This document shows, piece by piece, positions 45,023-55,281 of a DNA stretch of 64,000 bases; the first letter of the stretch is position 1, and every line of letters begins with the position of its first letter. Source of the DNA: Bartonella fuyuanensis (GTDB lineage: Bacteria; Pseudomonadota; Alphaproteobacteria; Rhizobiales; Rhizobiaceae). The stretch is taken from contig NZ_JACIFE010000005.1 of NCBI RefSeq assembly GCF_014197255.1, positions 1 through 64,000 of the forward strand, written 5' to 3'. The notes under the pieces are model-generated. The model ran no database searches. It had not been told where the DNA came from and saw only the letters and a list, made by a program, of their open reading frames with translations. The translations under genes and the position numbers were made by a program.

Positions 45023-45892
45023 GTGTACACATTTTTTCTTGCCCCCTTTGTTGATTTTCACTTTATGCAAAACGCCCTTATCGGTTCTATGCTTCTATCT
45101 ATTAGCGCTTGTCCTGTTGGTGTATTTTTGATGCTACGTGGAATGAGTTTGACAGGAGATGCTATCTCTCATGCCATTCTTCCTGGTGTTGCAACTGCTT
45201 TTCTGATTTGCGGCTTCTCCCTTATATCTATGACACTTGGCGGCATTTTCGCTGGCATTATTGTTGCTTTAGCTACCATTTTAATTTCACGAAATAGTTT
45301 TCAGAAAGAAGATGCATCAATGACCGTCTTTTATCTTATTGCACTCGCAGCAGGTATCATGATTATTTCTCTGAAAAACTCAACAATTGAGCTGCTGCAT
45401 CTCTTATTCGGATCGGTTCTTGCACTTGACACACAAGCTCTTTGGTTGATCACAACCATAACGCTGATCACATCATGCTGCCTTTTTATTTTCTGGCGGG
45501 CGCTCGTTTTAGAAAGCTTTGACCCCCTCTTTTTTAAATCACTTTCTCCATTAAGTAAATATATTCATATTTCATTACTTGGACTTGTCGTATTGAATCT
45601 GGTTGGAGGTTTTCAATCACTAGGAACATTACTTTCTGTTGGCATTATGATGATTCCAGCTATTTCAGCCCGTTTTTGGTTTTCACGGCTAGGACCTATT
45701 TGTGTGCTTGCCACTATTTTTGGAATCGTTTCTAGCGTATGTGGTCTCCTACTTTCTTTTCATCTCTCACTGCCCTCCGGCCCTGCTATCATTATTGCTG
45801 CAGGATTTATTTATTTTATTTCCTGCTTGATAAGCCCACGTGGCTTTATTGTAGCATGGTTCCCCCGCCTCTTTTTCACGCCTTCACTTTAA
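45023..45892 (+). CDS. znuB: Zinc ABC transporter permease ZnuB
   Basis: A 289-aa ABC-3 family permease with about eight hydrophobic segments. Family landmarks include GMSLTGDAISHAILPGVA and the later GTLLSVGIMMIPAISARF. The start codon is GTG at 45023. It sits between znuC and znuA in an evident operon. Confidence 0.93.
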   Translation: MYTFFLAPFVDFHFMQNALIGSMLLSISACPVGVFLMLRGMSLTGDAISHAILPGVATAFLICGFSLISMTLGGIFAGIIVALATILISRNSFQKEDASMTVFYLIALAAGIMIISLKNSTIELLHLLFGSVLALDTQALWLITTITLITSCCLFIFWRALVLESFDPLFFKSLSPLSKYIHISLLGLVVLNLVGGFQSLGTLLSVGIMMIPAISARFWFSRLGPICVLATIFGIVSSVCGLLLSFHLSLPSGPAIIIAAGFIYFISCLISPRGFIVAWFPRLFFTPSL

Positions 45893-45901
45893 GGAAAAAA
45901 T

Positions 45902-46819
45902 ATGCCTAAGTTTACTCAAAAATCTTTTCTTTTTGGAGCTTTGTTGCTTGCCCTTTTTCCATTTTCTGCCTCTGCACATAATAAAATCAAAGTCGTTGTG
46001 AGTTTTTCCATTCTCGCAGATTTAGTAAAAAATGTAGGAGACGACCATATCTCTATGACAACCTTTGTAGGTCCTAATGCGAATACCCACACTTACGAAC
46101 CTACCCCTCATGATGTCCAAGCTCTTAAAAATGCTCAGATTATTTTCATCAACGGTCTTCATTTAGAGGGATTTATTGACCGTCTCATCACAGCAAGCAG
46201 TACAAAAGCACTTCTTGTTGAAGTTAGCAATAACATTCCTCCTCTTGAAATAAAAAAACAAGAACATGATGCCCATCACCACCACAACATTGTCGATCCA
46301 CACGCTTGGCAAACAATCCCCAATGTCGAAATCTACGTAAAGAATATCGCTGCTGCTTTTTGTAAAATTGATCCACAATCTTGTCCTGACTACAACAAAA
46401 ACACAGAAATCTATATCCAAAAGCTCAAAGCAGCACAAGATACTCTGAAGATAAAAATTGCCACTATCCCGAAAGATAAACGTGTCATCATCACATCTCA
46501 TGACGCCTTTGGCTACTTTGCTAAAGAATATGGTTTTACTATCCTTGCTCCTCAAAGTGCTTCAATAGAAGCTGAAGCAACCGCAGCTGATGTGGCTAAG
46601 CTTATCAAACAAATTAAAACCAATAAGGCTACTGCCTTGTTTGTTGAGAATATTTCTAATCCCTATCTCATAAAACAAATTTCAAACGAAACAGGTTTAA
46701 AAATTGGTGGAACACTTTATTCTGATGCATTGTCAAGTGAAAATGGTCCAGCAGCAACTTATCTTAATATGATGGAACATAACGTGAATACCATTATTGA
46801 TGCTATCTCGATGCATTAA
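45902..46819 (+). CDS. znuA: Zinc ABC transporter substrate-binding protein ZnuA
   Basis: Periplasmic zinc-binding protein, 305 aa. Signal peptide to about residue 25 (SASA). Metal ligands appear in the expected contexts: H63 in NTHTYEPTP, H134 in VDPHAW, a His in ITSHDAFGYF, and a distal Asp in YSDALS. A His-rich loop HDAHHHH (residues 122-128) between the first two ligands supports zinc rather than manganese. AAGGAAAAA precedes the ATG. Confidence 0.94.
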   Translation: MPKFTQKSFLFGALLLALFPFSASAHNKIKVVVSFSILADLVKNVGDDHISMTTFVGPNANTHTYEPTPHDVQALKNAQIIFINGLHLEGFIDRLITASSTKALLVEVSNNIPPLEIKKQEHDAHHHHNIVDPHAWQTIPNVEIYVKNIAAAFCKIDPQSCPDYNKNTEIYIQKLKAAQDTLKIKIATIPKDKRVIITSHDAFGYFAKEYGFTILAPQSASIEAEATAADVAKLIKQIKTNKATALFVENISNPYLIKQISNETGLKIGGTLYSDALSSENGPAATYLNMMEHNVNTIIDAISMH

Positions 46820-46983
46820 AAAAATCTGCTACGAAAGAGACGAGAAAGAGTTCATAAAATCATAGATCTAAATTATATTGTCAATGATATTCAAGCTTCA
46901 TGATTGGTGATATTGATATAAAATAAAATTGATTTTATAGAGACAATTTTTCCCTATCGATGCCTAAATGGAGGAAATCATAA
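46820..46983. other. Spacer between znuA and the 57-codon ORF
   Basis: AT-rich sequence with no supported gene. It ends with GGAGG at 46971-46975, the ribosome binding site of the next small ORF. Confidence 0.4.
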
Positions 46984-47157
46984 ATGGATTTACCTCACGG
47001 TGTCCAAACCATTAGCATTTTATTTTCCAACACTTCTTTTACGATAATTTTTAATACTTCAAATCAATCAATAGCTGTCATAGCTACTAGGAAAAGGCAA
47101 CAAAAAAGCATTGACTTTATGAATAAACAATGCCATAAAACCATTATAGCTTGGTAA
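46984..47157 (+). CDS. Small ORF of 57 codons, possible phage tail sheath relic
   Basis: ATG to TAA, with GGAGG eight bases upstream. The start MDLPHGVQTIS resembles the opening of P2-type tail sheath proteins (HGV.V.EI), and SIAVIATRK followed by DFMNKQ lies where those proteins have TAVIG.VATA and FPLNKP. The match is weak and by eye. Nothing else of a tail operon is nearby. It may be a relic or an unrelated small gene. Confidence 0.35.
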   Translation: MDLPHGVQTISILFSNTSFTIIFNTSNQSIAVIATRKRQQKSIDFMNKQCHKTIIAW

Positions 47158-47442
47158 TATATTGAAAAATTACACTAACTTTTTATAAAGTGCTTTGCAA
47201 AACAATGGAGTCATGCCCCTTATGTAAAATAGAGCACATTAAGTTGCACATTCATGTACTTTTTTAAAGAGATGTATCTCAGTGCTTTCAGGTTTATTTT
47301 ATGAGGAAATCTGTTGATCATCCTCATCTTTATGTTTATGAAAAAAGAAAAGGCACTATCATACTATTCACCATTCTCCAGTGTTACGATGCTTTTGCAT
47401 CAAGATGATTCGTAAAAATCATTTTTACTTCTTCCTTATACA
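47158..47442. other. Intergenic stretch, no supported gene
   Basis: AT-rich sequence with no open frame of note, no tRNA and no clear terminator. It separates the 57-codon ORF from repeat copy C. Confidence 0.4.
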
Positions 47443-47560
47443 GTTTTTACCTACGTACTCACGTCGCTTGTGATGTACAAAAAAGTGATTTTGATTGATT
47501 CAAGATAAGCAGATTCGAAATGAGGGAATATTATGTTATTCGGCGCTCTAATTCAATATG
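47443..47560 (+). repeat. Diverged intergenic repeat, copy C
   Basis: Shares GTTTTTACCTAC, AGTGATTTTGATTGATTCAA and AGATTCGAAATGAGGGAA with copies A and B, and CTAATTCAATAT with the end of copy B. It is the most complete copy and lies downstream of ugpC. Confidence 0.45.
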
Positions 47561-47611
47561 AACAATGATAAACTATCCATATAAATCAATATTTGTTACA
47601 TCAATTAATGT

Positions 47612-48658
47612 TTACTTATTACTTGTACGCTTTCCAGTGTTTTTGTTAAAAGTATGAAAATCCTGATAAGCAACAGTGAAACTTAATTTTTGGCCATAGT
47701 CTCTTGTAAGGCGTTCTTTTATTTCAATTGTAAAAATAAAACCATTCCAACGTACTAAAATATGGCAACCTGTTCCGATAGGTTTGATAAGCTCAATTTG
47801 TGTGTGAAAGACAGGTCCTTTAGCTGGGCATTCACCCAATAAGATTATTTCAGGTCTGAAGGCTAAAAGATCGGTTTCCTCACCATAAGAAAATGAATAC
47901 CCTAAATGTCGTTCTAGAATATGTCGATCAAGAAAATTCATAGGAGAAGAACCAATAAAATCAGCAACAAATGTTGTTGCTGGGGTGTCATAAATTTCCA
48001 TCGGTGTTCCAATTTGCTCGATAGCTCCTTTATTCAACACAACTATTCTATCAGCTAATGTCATAGCTTCTAATTGATCATGGGTAACATAGAGGCTGGT
48101 TGTTCCTAATGAACGCTGTAGTGTTTTTATTTCAATACACATTTGCGCCCGTAATTTCGCATCAAGATTTGAAAGAGGTTCATCAAAAAGAAAAACGCGT
48201 GGTTGACGTACAATCACACGCCCCATTGCAACACGCTGACGTTGTCCTCCTGATAATTGTCGTGGTTTACGATCAAGAAATGGTTCTATCTCCAAAAGTT
48301 TTGCAGCATGTGCAACGCGCTTTTTAATTTCCTCTTTAGGAGTTTTACGATTTTTAAGACCATACTCTAAGTTTCCACGAACTGTCATATGGGGATAAAG
48401 GGCATAATTTTGAAAAACCATAGCAATATCACGATCGGCTGGTTCCCGATCATTGATACATTCATTATCAATGCACAATTCACCTGAAGTGACTTGTTCA
48501 AGTCCTGCAATAATACGTAATAAAGTTGATTTTCCGCATCCTGAAGGACCAACAAGAACAAGAAGTTCCTTATCAGCAACAGTTAAGTTTAAATCATCAA
48601 TGACAAAAATACCATTGTCATACTGTTTTTTTATATTCGATAACTGAATTGTGGCCAC
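47612..48658 (-). CDS. ugpC: Glycerol-3-phosphate ABC transporter ATP-binding protein UgpC
   Basis: ATPase of the sn-glycerol-3-phosphate importer. Walker A is [12 protein letters not shown], signature [12 protein letters not shown], Walker [17 protein letters not shown]-loop VTHDQLEAM. The C-terminal TOBE-like part begins near residue 235. Length is 348 aa. It is the last gene of ugpBAEC and begins 2 bases after the ugpE stop. Confidence 0.92.
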   Translation of the reverse strand: MATIQLSNIKKQYDNGIFVIDDLNLTVADKELLVLVGPSGCGKSTLLRIIAGLEQVTSGELCIDNECINDREPADRDIAMVFQNYALYPHMTVRGNLEYGLKNRKTPKEEIKKRVAHAAKLLEIEPFLDRKPRQLSGGQRQRVAMGRVIVRQPRVFLFDEPLSNLDAKLRAQMCIEIKTLQRSLGTTSLYVTHDQLEAMTLADRIVVLNKGAIEQIGTPMEIYDTPATTFVADFIGSSPMNFLDRHILERHLGYSFSYGEETDLLAFRPEIILLGECPAKGPVFHTQIELIKPIGTGCHILVRWNGFIFTIEIKERLTRDYGQKLSFTVAYQDFHTFNKNTGKRTSNK

Positions 48659-48660
48659 AA

Positions 48661-49512
48661 TTACTTCTCCGTTTCAACAAAACCTTTGATAAAAAGCCGC
48701 TGCATAAAGATAACAACAAGAACAGGCGGTACCATGGCAACGACCGATACTGCCATGAGTATATTCCATTGAGGATCATGTTGGAGTGATTCGACAATCA
48801 GTTGTTTTAAAATAAGCAGGATCGTTTGATGATTTTGATCCGTGGTGATGATAAGAGGCCAAAGATATTGCATCCATCCATAAATGAACATAATGATAAA
48901 TAAAGCAGCAATATTAGTTGTACTAAGAGGAAGGAGAATATCCTTAAAAAACTTAAATGGACCTGCACCATCAACACGTGCTGCCTCTAAGAGTTCATCT
49001 GGCACAGTCAAAAAAAACTGGCGAAATAAAAATGTAGCGGTTGCGGATGCAATAAGCGGAATAATCATTCCACTATAGGTGTCAATCATCCCCAATTTCG
49101 CTACGACCACATAGGTTGGGAAAATACGAACTTCGATAGGAAGCATCAATGTAACAAAAATAAGAACAAAAGCAGTTTTTCGGAAGGGAAAACGCATGTA
49201 GACAATTGCATAAGCAGATAAAAGTGAAATAATAATTTTTCCAGCACTAATTCCAAGGGCCATAATGAATGAATTCATTAAGAGTGGCCAAAGGTGGGGA
49301 AAACCCAGTTGTGCAAGGCCATCGCCAAAAATTGTTTTATAATTTTCCAGAGTATGTTCCCCAGGTAAAAGAGGAAATGTGCCTGAGTTAAATGCTGTTG
49401 AACTATGAGTTGATGCAATGATAGCAACATAAACTGGAAAGCAAATAATGATAATGCCAACAATTAGAATAAGATGGGTTAGAAATTTCAAAGCAGGGCG
49501 ATTTTCAACCAT
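48661..49512 (-). CDS. ugpE: Glycerol-3-phosphate ABC transporter permease UgpE
   Basis: A 283-aa permease with six hydrophobic segments. The EAA loop reads [27 protein letters not shown]-terminal [17 protein letters not shown] is typical of UgpE. It lies between ugpA (11-base gap) and ugpC. Confidence 0.92.
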   Translation of the reverse strand: MVENRPALKFLTHLILIVGIIIICFPVYVAIIASTHSSTAFNSGTFPLLPGEHTLENYKTIFGDGLAQLGFPHLWPLLMNSFIMALGISAGKIIISLLSAYAIVYMRFPFRKTAFVLIFVTLMLPIEVRIFPTYVVVAKLGMIDTYSGMIIPLIASATATFLFRQFFLTVPDELLEAARVDGAGPFKFFKDILLPLSTTNIAALFIIMFIYGWMQYLWPLIITTDQNHQTILLILKQLIVESLQHDPQWNILMAVSVVAMVPPVLVVIFMQRLFIKGFVETEK

Positions 49513-49522
49513 AACTTGTTAC

Positions 49523-50407
49523 CTAATATTGCACACGACGCTCAATCCAGCGGAACTGGATAAACGTTAAGACAATAACCACCAACATTAATATTGTTGA
49601 TTGTGCTGCTGATACACCGATTATTTGATTTCTAAAGCTATCGTCATACACTTTATAGACAAGGGTGCTTGTTGCACGCGCAGGACCTCCAGAAGTTATA
49701 TTATCAATAATACCAAAAGTGTCAAACATAACATAATTAACATTAACGATAAGAAGGAAAAAGGTCGTTGGTGAAATTTGCGGAAAAACCACAGTCCAAA
49801 ATCGTTTAAAAGGACCAGCCCCATCAATGGCTGCCGCTTCTATTTGAGAACGCGGAACAGACTGAAGACCTGTAAGAAAAAAGAGAAAATTGTAAGAAAT
49901 CTGTTTCCAGCTAGCCGCAATGACAATAAGAATCATCGCTTGAAAGCCATTAATACGATAATTCCATAGAATCCCTATTTTTGTGAGAAAAAAAGGAATA
50001 ATTCCAATGGTGGGATGAAAGATAAAAAACCATAATATACCTGCCAATACTGGAGCAACAGCATAAGGCCAGAGCAAAAGTATTGTATAAGCCTTTTTTG
50101 CACGAATAACACGATCAACACAAACAGCTAAAAGAAGTGATATTGTCATTGAAACGACAGTAACTGAGATGGAAAATACTGCGGTTATAAGAAATGATTG
50201 TAGATAAGCAGGATCAGAAAGAACCGTTAAATAATTTTCAAAACCAACAAAGGTTGTTGTAAAACCAAAAAGGTCTTCACGCTCAAAGGAAGATTTTATT
50301 GCTTGAGCCGTAGGCCAAAAGAAAAACAAAAAAGTTACAAGGATCTGTGGAAAAAGCAACCCATAAGAAAGTATATTATTTTTAAAATATGCATGTTTTT
50401 CGTGCAT
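49523..50407 (-). CDS. ugpA: Glycerol-3-phosphate ABC transporter permease UgpA
   Basis: A 294-aa permease with six hydrophobic segments and the EAA loop SQIEAAAIDGAGPFKRFWTVVFP. FFFWPTAQAIKSSF near the N-terminus is typical. It follows ugpB by 95 bases in the operon ugpBAEC. Confidence 0.92.
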   Translation of the reverse strand: MHEKHAYFKNNILSYGLLFPQILVTFLFFFWPTAQAIKSSFEREDLFGFTTTFVGFENYLTVLSDPAYLQSFLITAVFSISVTVVSMTISLLLAVCVDRVIRAKKAYTILLLWPYAVAPVLAGILWFFIFHPTIGIIPFFLTKIGILWNYRINGFQAMILIVIAASWKQISYNFLFFLTGLQSVPRSQIEAAAIDGAGPFKRFWTVVFPQISPTTFFLLIVNVNYVMFDTFGIIDNITSGGPARATSTLVYKVYDDSFRNQIIGVSAAQSTILMLVVIVLTFIQFRWIERRVQY

Positions 50408-50502
50408 TCGTAGGATTCTTTAAACGTAGAGACTTTAAAAAGATAAACAAAAAGGACCCAACTGTTTTTGTTGAGTCTTTAATATTTAACAATAAAATGG
50501 AA

Positions 50503-51837
50503 TTAATGATTGGATTTTTGAAATTCACGCAAAAGTTTATTTCCACGTTCAACAGCCTCATCTAAACCCTCTTTCGGTGTCTTTGAACCACTAAGAACAG
50601 CTTCCAACCCTTGATCAAGAATGGTACGTATCTGTGGTAAATTACCAAATCTTATACCTTTTGAGTTAACTGTGGGCGGATTAAGATTAATCTGTTTGAT
50701 AGCTATATCAGCACCTGGTGTTTTTTCATAGAAATGCTGTTTTTTGCTCAATTCATAAACCGCTTTTGTGGTTGGAAGATAACCTGTTTTCTGATGCCAT
50801 TTTGCTTGATTTTCTGTTTTTGAAAGAAACTTGAGAAAAGCAGCTGCTCCAGCATATTCCTTTAGAGTGTGACCCCTAAATGCCCATATAGAAGCGCCTC
50901 CAATAACTGAATTTTGTGGTGCTCCTTCCGCATCATTATAGTGCGGCAGCATACCAACTCCCACATTAAACTGAGCTTCAGAAACAATTCCAGCCTGTGA
51001 TCCTGAAGATTGCATAAAAATCGCACAATCTTGTGACATAAACATTGCTGTTGAATCTAATGCTCCCGCAGAACCACCATAGCGGAAAATACCTTGATCA
51101 AACCACTTTTTCAGGTCAGTCCACATACGCACTTGCAAAGGCCCATTAAATGTAAGTTCTGAATCAAGTCCCTTAAAGCCATTTTCCTTTGTTCCAAAAG
51201 GAACATTATGCAACGCTGAAAAATTTTCTATACCAATCCATTGAGCTGCATAAGCCATTGTGAAACCACAAGTTGCAGCTTTAGTTTCAAGAATTTTTTT
51301 AGAAAAATCTTCTATATCCTGCCATGTTCTAGGAGGTTGATCCGGATCAAGTCCCGCTTTTTTAAAGATGTCTTTGTTGTAATAAAGGATTGGTGTTGAA
51401 ATATTGAATGGCATAGAAACTATGCGCCCCTGTTCATCGGAATAATAATCACTAATAGCAGGAAAATAATCTGTAGGATCGAATTCTTGCTTTGTGTCAG
51501 CCATCAGTTGATAAAACGGATAGATTGCCTCCTTCGCGGCCATTATAGTTCCAGTACCAACATCATAAATTTGGGCGAGTACTGGTTGTTTTTTTCCACG
51601 AAATGCTGCAATGAGCGAAATTAAACTCTCCTCATACTCACCGTGAAATGAAGGAACAACTTTATATTCAGATTGGCTTGCATTAAAATCGTTAATGAGT
51701 TTTTTAGTTTGCTTTCCTAATTCACCACTCATAGAATGCCAAAAACTGATTTTTGTCTGTGCAAAACCTGCTGTCATTCCCGCTATTGTCATTATGACAG
51801 CAACTGTAACCGTTATGGAAAGATAAAAACGCTTCAT
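50503..51837 (-). CDS. ugpB: Glycerol-3-phosphate-binding periplasmic protein UgpB
   Basis: Solute-binding protein of 444 aa. Signal peptide ends near residue 26 (GFA). The mature part begins KISFWHSMSGELGKQ, the usual UgpB opening, and has SMPFNISTPILYYNKD and NSVIGGASIWAF. It delivers glycerol-3-phosphate and glycerophosphodiesters to UgpAE. First gene of the operon, with a promoter candidate upstream. Confidence 0.94.
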   Translation of the reverse strand: MKRFYLSITVTVAVIMTIAGMTAGFAQTKISFWHSMSGELGKQTKKLINDFNASQSEYKVVPSFHGEYEESLISLIAAFRGKKQPVLAQIYDVGTGTIMAAKEAIYPFYQLMADTKQEFDPTDYFPAISDYYSDEQGRIVSMPFNISTPILYYNKDIFKKAGLDPDQPPRTWQDIEDFSKKILETKAATCGFTMAYAAQWIGIENFSALHNVPFGTKENGFKGLDSELTFNGPLQVRMWTDLKKWFDQGIFRYGGSAGALDSTAMFMSQDCAIFMQSSGSQAGIVSEAQFNVGVGMLPHYNDAEGAPQNSVIGGASIWAFRGHTLKEYAGAAAFLKFLSKTENQAKWHQKTGYLPTTKAVYELSKKQHFYEKTPGADIAIKQINLNPPTVNSKGIRFGNLPQIRTILDQGLEAVLSGSKTPKEGLDEAVERGNKLLREFQKSNH

Positions 51838-51882
51838 AGTTCACCCTTTCTGAAGTGATGGAATACAGACTACCCCTAAATT

Positions 51883-51912
51883 ATAGTATTACATATGCAC
51901 ACGTTATGACAA
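51883..51912 (-). promoter_or_regulatory. Candidate promoter for ugpBAEC
   Basis: On the minus strand TTGTCA (51907-51912) and TACTAT (51883-51888) are separated by 18 bases, about 46 bp before the ugpB start. TATAAT overlaps the second element at a longer spacing. Pho-box repeats were not evident. Confidence 0.4.
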
Positions 51913-52708
51913 TTTTATTTCAGAAATATATCTTCATTTAAACAAGAACCACCAAAAGGTCAAATGAATTTGTTCAGATTTATTCATTTTCTTTACATAA
52001 ACTTTCTTCTTGGATTAATGAGATACCCACTTACAAATATCTGCATTTACTTTTTAAAAAAGGATTATTTATTCTTTTTAATTTTCGGTTTATTATTTTA
52101 ACATAATGTTAGTTTTGCATTTAATGAAGAGACAAATAGACTTTTCCTTAAAATTAAGAAAATTATTTTGAAAGGTTTATTATCCCCCTTCCCTTTAATG
52201 GGATGACATTCCTCATGCAAAATAAAATAACATTGTATTATCAATTTTCATGCTGTAAAAAATCTTTCAATGCATCCATATCTGTTGCATGACAGCTCCG
52301 ATGAAATATAATATTCAAGCCTCTCTGATAAAGTGTAGAAGACTTTTTGTACTCCATCATTTTTACACTTTATCAAAGTGCAAAACAGCCCTGTTATATG
52401 CGCTCCTAATGCTTCAACAAGCCTTGCATTTGAATGAATATTTTTATTCTTTTCTCAACGGCTTTTTATTAACTACACACCAACCTTATTTGATAATATG
52501 TAAGAAAATGATTTTTATTGATTTATCGTAAAAAAATTGAAATAAAAGAAATTCATGTATTAAGTTCTCTCACCGAACATGGAAAACTATTAAGTTATCT
52601 TTATTAATTAATACATTATTGTCACATATAAGAAAATAATTCTTGCTTTCTCCTATTAAGCTGGCTTTATGAAAGTACAGAAATTTCTTTATATAAGATA
52701 TATATTTT
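51913..52708. other. Intergenic region between ugpB and ugpQ
   Basis: About 800 bp without a supported gene. An 80-codon frame at 52289-52531 (plus) has no clear ribosome binding site and no similarity I recognise. It contains the long inverted repeat at 52326-52375, listed separately. The region splits ugpBAEC from its usual partner ugpQ. Confidence 0.45.
52326..52375. repeat. 12-bp perfect inverted repeat with 26-nt loop
   Basis: TGATAAAGTGTA (52326-52337) and TACACTTTATCA (52364-52375) are exact reverse complements. The stem can extend inward by a G-U and two A-T pairs. No T-run follows on either strand. It may be the stem of a small RNA or an operator pair; nothing else in this region explains it. 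Confidence 0.5.
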
Positions 52709-53431
52709 TTACCTGTGTGCACGCAATTGCAATGCAAGGTCAGGTTGATCTGTCGTAATATAATGTACAGGCATATCAAGCCAATGTGATAATCGAGCTT
52801 TTCCATTAATCGTCCAGACTCCTACAGTAAAATCAGCCGCAAGAGCTGATTCAATAAAGTTCTGTGAAACTATAGAGCCATCTAAACTTAGATCGGAATA
52901 ACCCAATTGTTTCCATTCAGAAAAATGATGGTACATATCACCTTCAAAATTATCAACACATGGACCAGATGGTATTCCTTCTTCAATAAAAGGGCGAAGG
53001 ACCAAAGGATCAAAACTAATTGCAGAAACCCGTTCTGATAAATTTCGGCTTTTTATTAGCGCAAGCGCTTTTTGGGATAATATTGTTTCACGCTCTACTT
53101 CACCACATGTTTTGATTTCAAGATGCAACGCAACATTAGTTGGTGCTAAAAGATCAAGCACTTCTTCTAATAAGGGAGGTGCTTCTCGGCTTCCCTTCAC
53201 CTGGAGTTGTTTGCGTGTTTCATTATCAATGTCGTGAATATAGCCCCTTTTACCAACCAATTGGTTTAGACAGAAATCGTGAAAAACAACCACTTCACCG
53301 CTCTTCAGCAAATGAATGTCGCATTCAATTTCATCAACATTTAACGCTATAGCGTTATTAAATGCTGAAAGGGTATTTTCAGGATAAAGATAAGCTCCAC
53401 CACGGTGTGCAACAATCTTTTTCTCAGACAT
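52709..53431 (-). CDS. ugpQ: Glycerophosphodiester phosphodiesterase UgpQ
   Basis: Cleaves glycerophosphodiesters to glycerol-3-phosphate and alcohol, using substrates brought in by the Ugp transporter. The GDPD signature is VAHRGGAYLYPENTLSAF, with metal ligands in ECDIH and catalytic HD in VVFHDFCLNQL. No signal peptide, so cytosolic. I chose ATG 53431 (240 aa) over TTG 53452. It is separated from ugpBAEC by 870 bp but lies on the same strand. Confidence 0.9.
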   Translation of the reverse strand: MSEKKIVAHRGGAYLYPENTLSAFNNAIALNVDEIECDIHLLKSGEVVVFHDFCLNQLVGKRGYIHDIDNETRKQLQVKGSREAPPLLEEVLDLLAPTNVALHLEIKTCGEVERETILSQKALALIKSRNLSERVSAISFDPLVLRPFIEEGIPSGPCVDNFEGDMYHHFSEWKQLGYSDLSLDGSIVSQNFIESALAADFTVGVWTINGKARLSHWLDMPVHYITTDQPDLALQLRAHR

Positions 53432-53597
53432 GTAAAATTTCACACTTCTCAAATTTAAATAATATTGACGAACAAACTCCAGATAAAGACTTATATCATG
53501 TGAAAATGCACTATCATTTTTTAATTTTTTCTACACTTTTCTGAATATTAAGCTCTCAATTATATTTTATTCTTAAAAAGTTTATCCTTCATTTCAA

Positions 53598-55154
53598 TTA
53601 TTCCCACTCAATGGTACCAGGAGGCTTTGAGGTTATATCATAGACAACACGATTAATTCCTCTAACTTCATTAATAATGCGTGCTGCTGTCTTACCTAAA
53701 AACGCCATATCATGAGGATAAAAATCAGCGGTCATTCCATCTACAGATATAACAGCGCGTAGAGCACAAACAAATTCATAAGTCCGACCATCTCCCATCA
53801 CACCAACAGTTTGAACGGGAAGAAGAACAGCAAAAGCTTGCCAAATTTCATCATAAAGACCAGACTTACAGATTTCCTCAAGATAAATAGCATCTGCTTC
53901 ACGTAAAATTTCTAATTTTTCACGTGTTACAGCACCTGGACATCGAATTGCAAGACCAGGACCAGGAAAAGGATGACGGCTAATAAACTGCTCCGGCAAC
54001 CCTAATTCCCGCCCCAGTGCGCGAACCTCATCCTTAAAGAGCTCACGCAACGGTTCTACAAGTTTCATATTCATCTGTTCTGGTAATCCTCCCACATTAT
54101 GATGACTTTTAATGGTTACTGATTTACCAATAGCAGACACACTCTCAATAACATCCGGATAAAGTGTTCCTTGTGCTAAAAACTCTGCACCTCCTATTTT
54201 TTTAGTTTCTTCTTCAAAAACATCAATAAAAAGCCGCCCAATTGTTTTACGTTTTTTTTCTGGATCTGTCTCACCTACCAAAGCATTAAGAAACACACTA
54301 GCAGCATTCACGTGAATAAGTTCTATATTATAGTGATCGTGGAATAATGTAAGAACTTCCTGAACTTCATTCTTCCGCATAAATCCATGATCTACCAAAA
54401 TACATGTCAGTTGATCTCCTATAGCTTCATGAAGGAGTACCGCTACAACAGATGAGTCTACTCCACCTGAAAGACCACAAATCACACGACTTTTCCCAAC
54501 TTGCTGTCGTATTGTAGCAATCGCCTGCTCACGATAAGAAGCCATTGACCAATTTCCTTTAATAGCAGAGATCTTATGAATAAAATTTTGCAAAAGTTTT
54601 GTACCATCTGGTGTATGGATCACTTCAGGATGGAATTGGACCGCATAAAAATGTCTTTTCTCATCAGCAATAGCTGCATAGGGAGCACCTTTTGAAGCTC
54701 CTATAACACGAAAACCTTCTGGTAAAGCTGCCACACGATCACCATGGCTCATCCATACTTGATAACAAGAACCCTTTTTCCACACTCCCTCAAAAAGTGC
54801 ACTCTCTTCTTGTACTTCCAAAAAAGCGCGCCCAAATTCACGCTCATGTCCAGCTTCAACCTTTCCGCCAAGCTGAACACACATGACTTGCTCACCATAG
54901 CAAATACCAAGAATCGGAATACCTGCCTCAAAAATTTCCATTGGAACACGCGGTGAATCTTTATCCATAACAGAATAAGGACTCCCTGACAAAACGACTG
55001 CTTTAGGGGTTACATCCTTAATAGCTTTTAAAGCCAATTGAAAAGGAACAATTTCACAGTATATCCCCATTGCTCGCACCCGTCGTGCAATAAGTTGTGT
55101 AACTTGTGAACCAAAGTCAATAATAAGAACAGTTTCTGAATGTGATATGCTCAT
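53598..55154 (-). CDS. guaA: GMP synthase (glutamine-hydrolysing)
   Basis: GuaA aminates XMP to GMP. The class I amidotransferase domain covers residues 1-195 with nucleophile Cys in GICYGEQVM and His in VQFHPEV. The ATP-pyrophosphatase P-loop is [12 protein letters not shown]. The dimerisation domain ends [11 protein letters not shown]. Length from ATG 55154 is 518 aa. The guaB gene lies downstream in coordinates (57282-58781) on the same strand, so both purine steps IMP to XMP to GMP are here. Confidence 0.96.
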   Translation of the reverse strand: MSISHSETVLIIDFGSQVTQLIARRVRAMGIYCEIVPFQLALKAIKDVTPKAVVLSGSPYSVMDKDSPRVPMEIFEAGIPILGICYGEQVMCVQLGGKVEAGHEREFGRAFLEVQEESALFEGVWKKGSCYQVWMSHGDRVAALPEGFRVIGASKGAPYAAIADEKRHFYAVQFHPEVIHTPDGTKLLQNFIHKISAIKGNWSMASYREQAIATIRQQVGKSRVICGLSGGVDSSVVAVLLHEAIGDQLTCILVDHGFMRKNEVQEVLTLFHDHYNIELIHVNAASVFLNALVGETDPEKKRKTIGRLFIDVFEEETKKIGGAEFLAQGTLYPDVIESVSAIGKSVTIKSHHNVGGLPEQMNMKLVEPLRELFKDEVRALGRELGLPEQFISRHPFPGPGLAIRCPGAVTREKLEILREADAIYLEEICKSGLYDEIWQAFAVLLPVQTVGVMGDGRTYEFVCALRAVISVDGMTADFYPHDMAFLGKTAARIINEVRGINRVVYDITSKPPGTIEWE

Positions 55155-55281
55155 AAAAAAACCAATCAACAATTATAAAAGAGGACTAATAAGATTTATG
55201 ATTCAATCTTTCTCTTTTCACAAGCCTGTTTTCGTAAGAAAAAGATTATTCTTGTAAAATTTATGACAAAAAATGCAAAAA

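Noticed and set aside
52289-52531. 80-codon frame in the ugpB-ugpQ gap
   Set aside because: It runs across the long inverted repeat, has no good ribosome binding site and no recognisable family.
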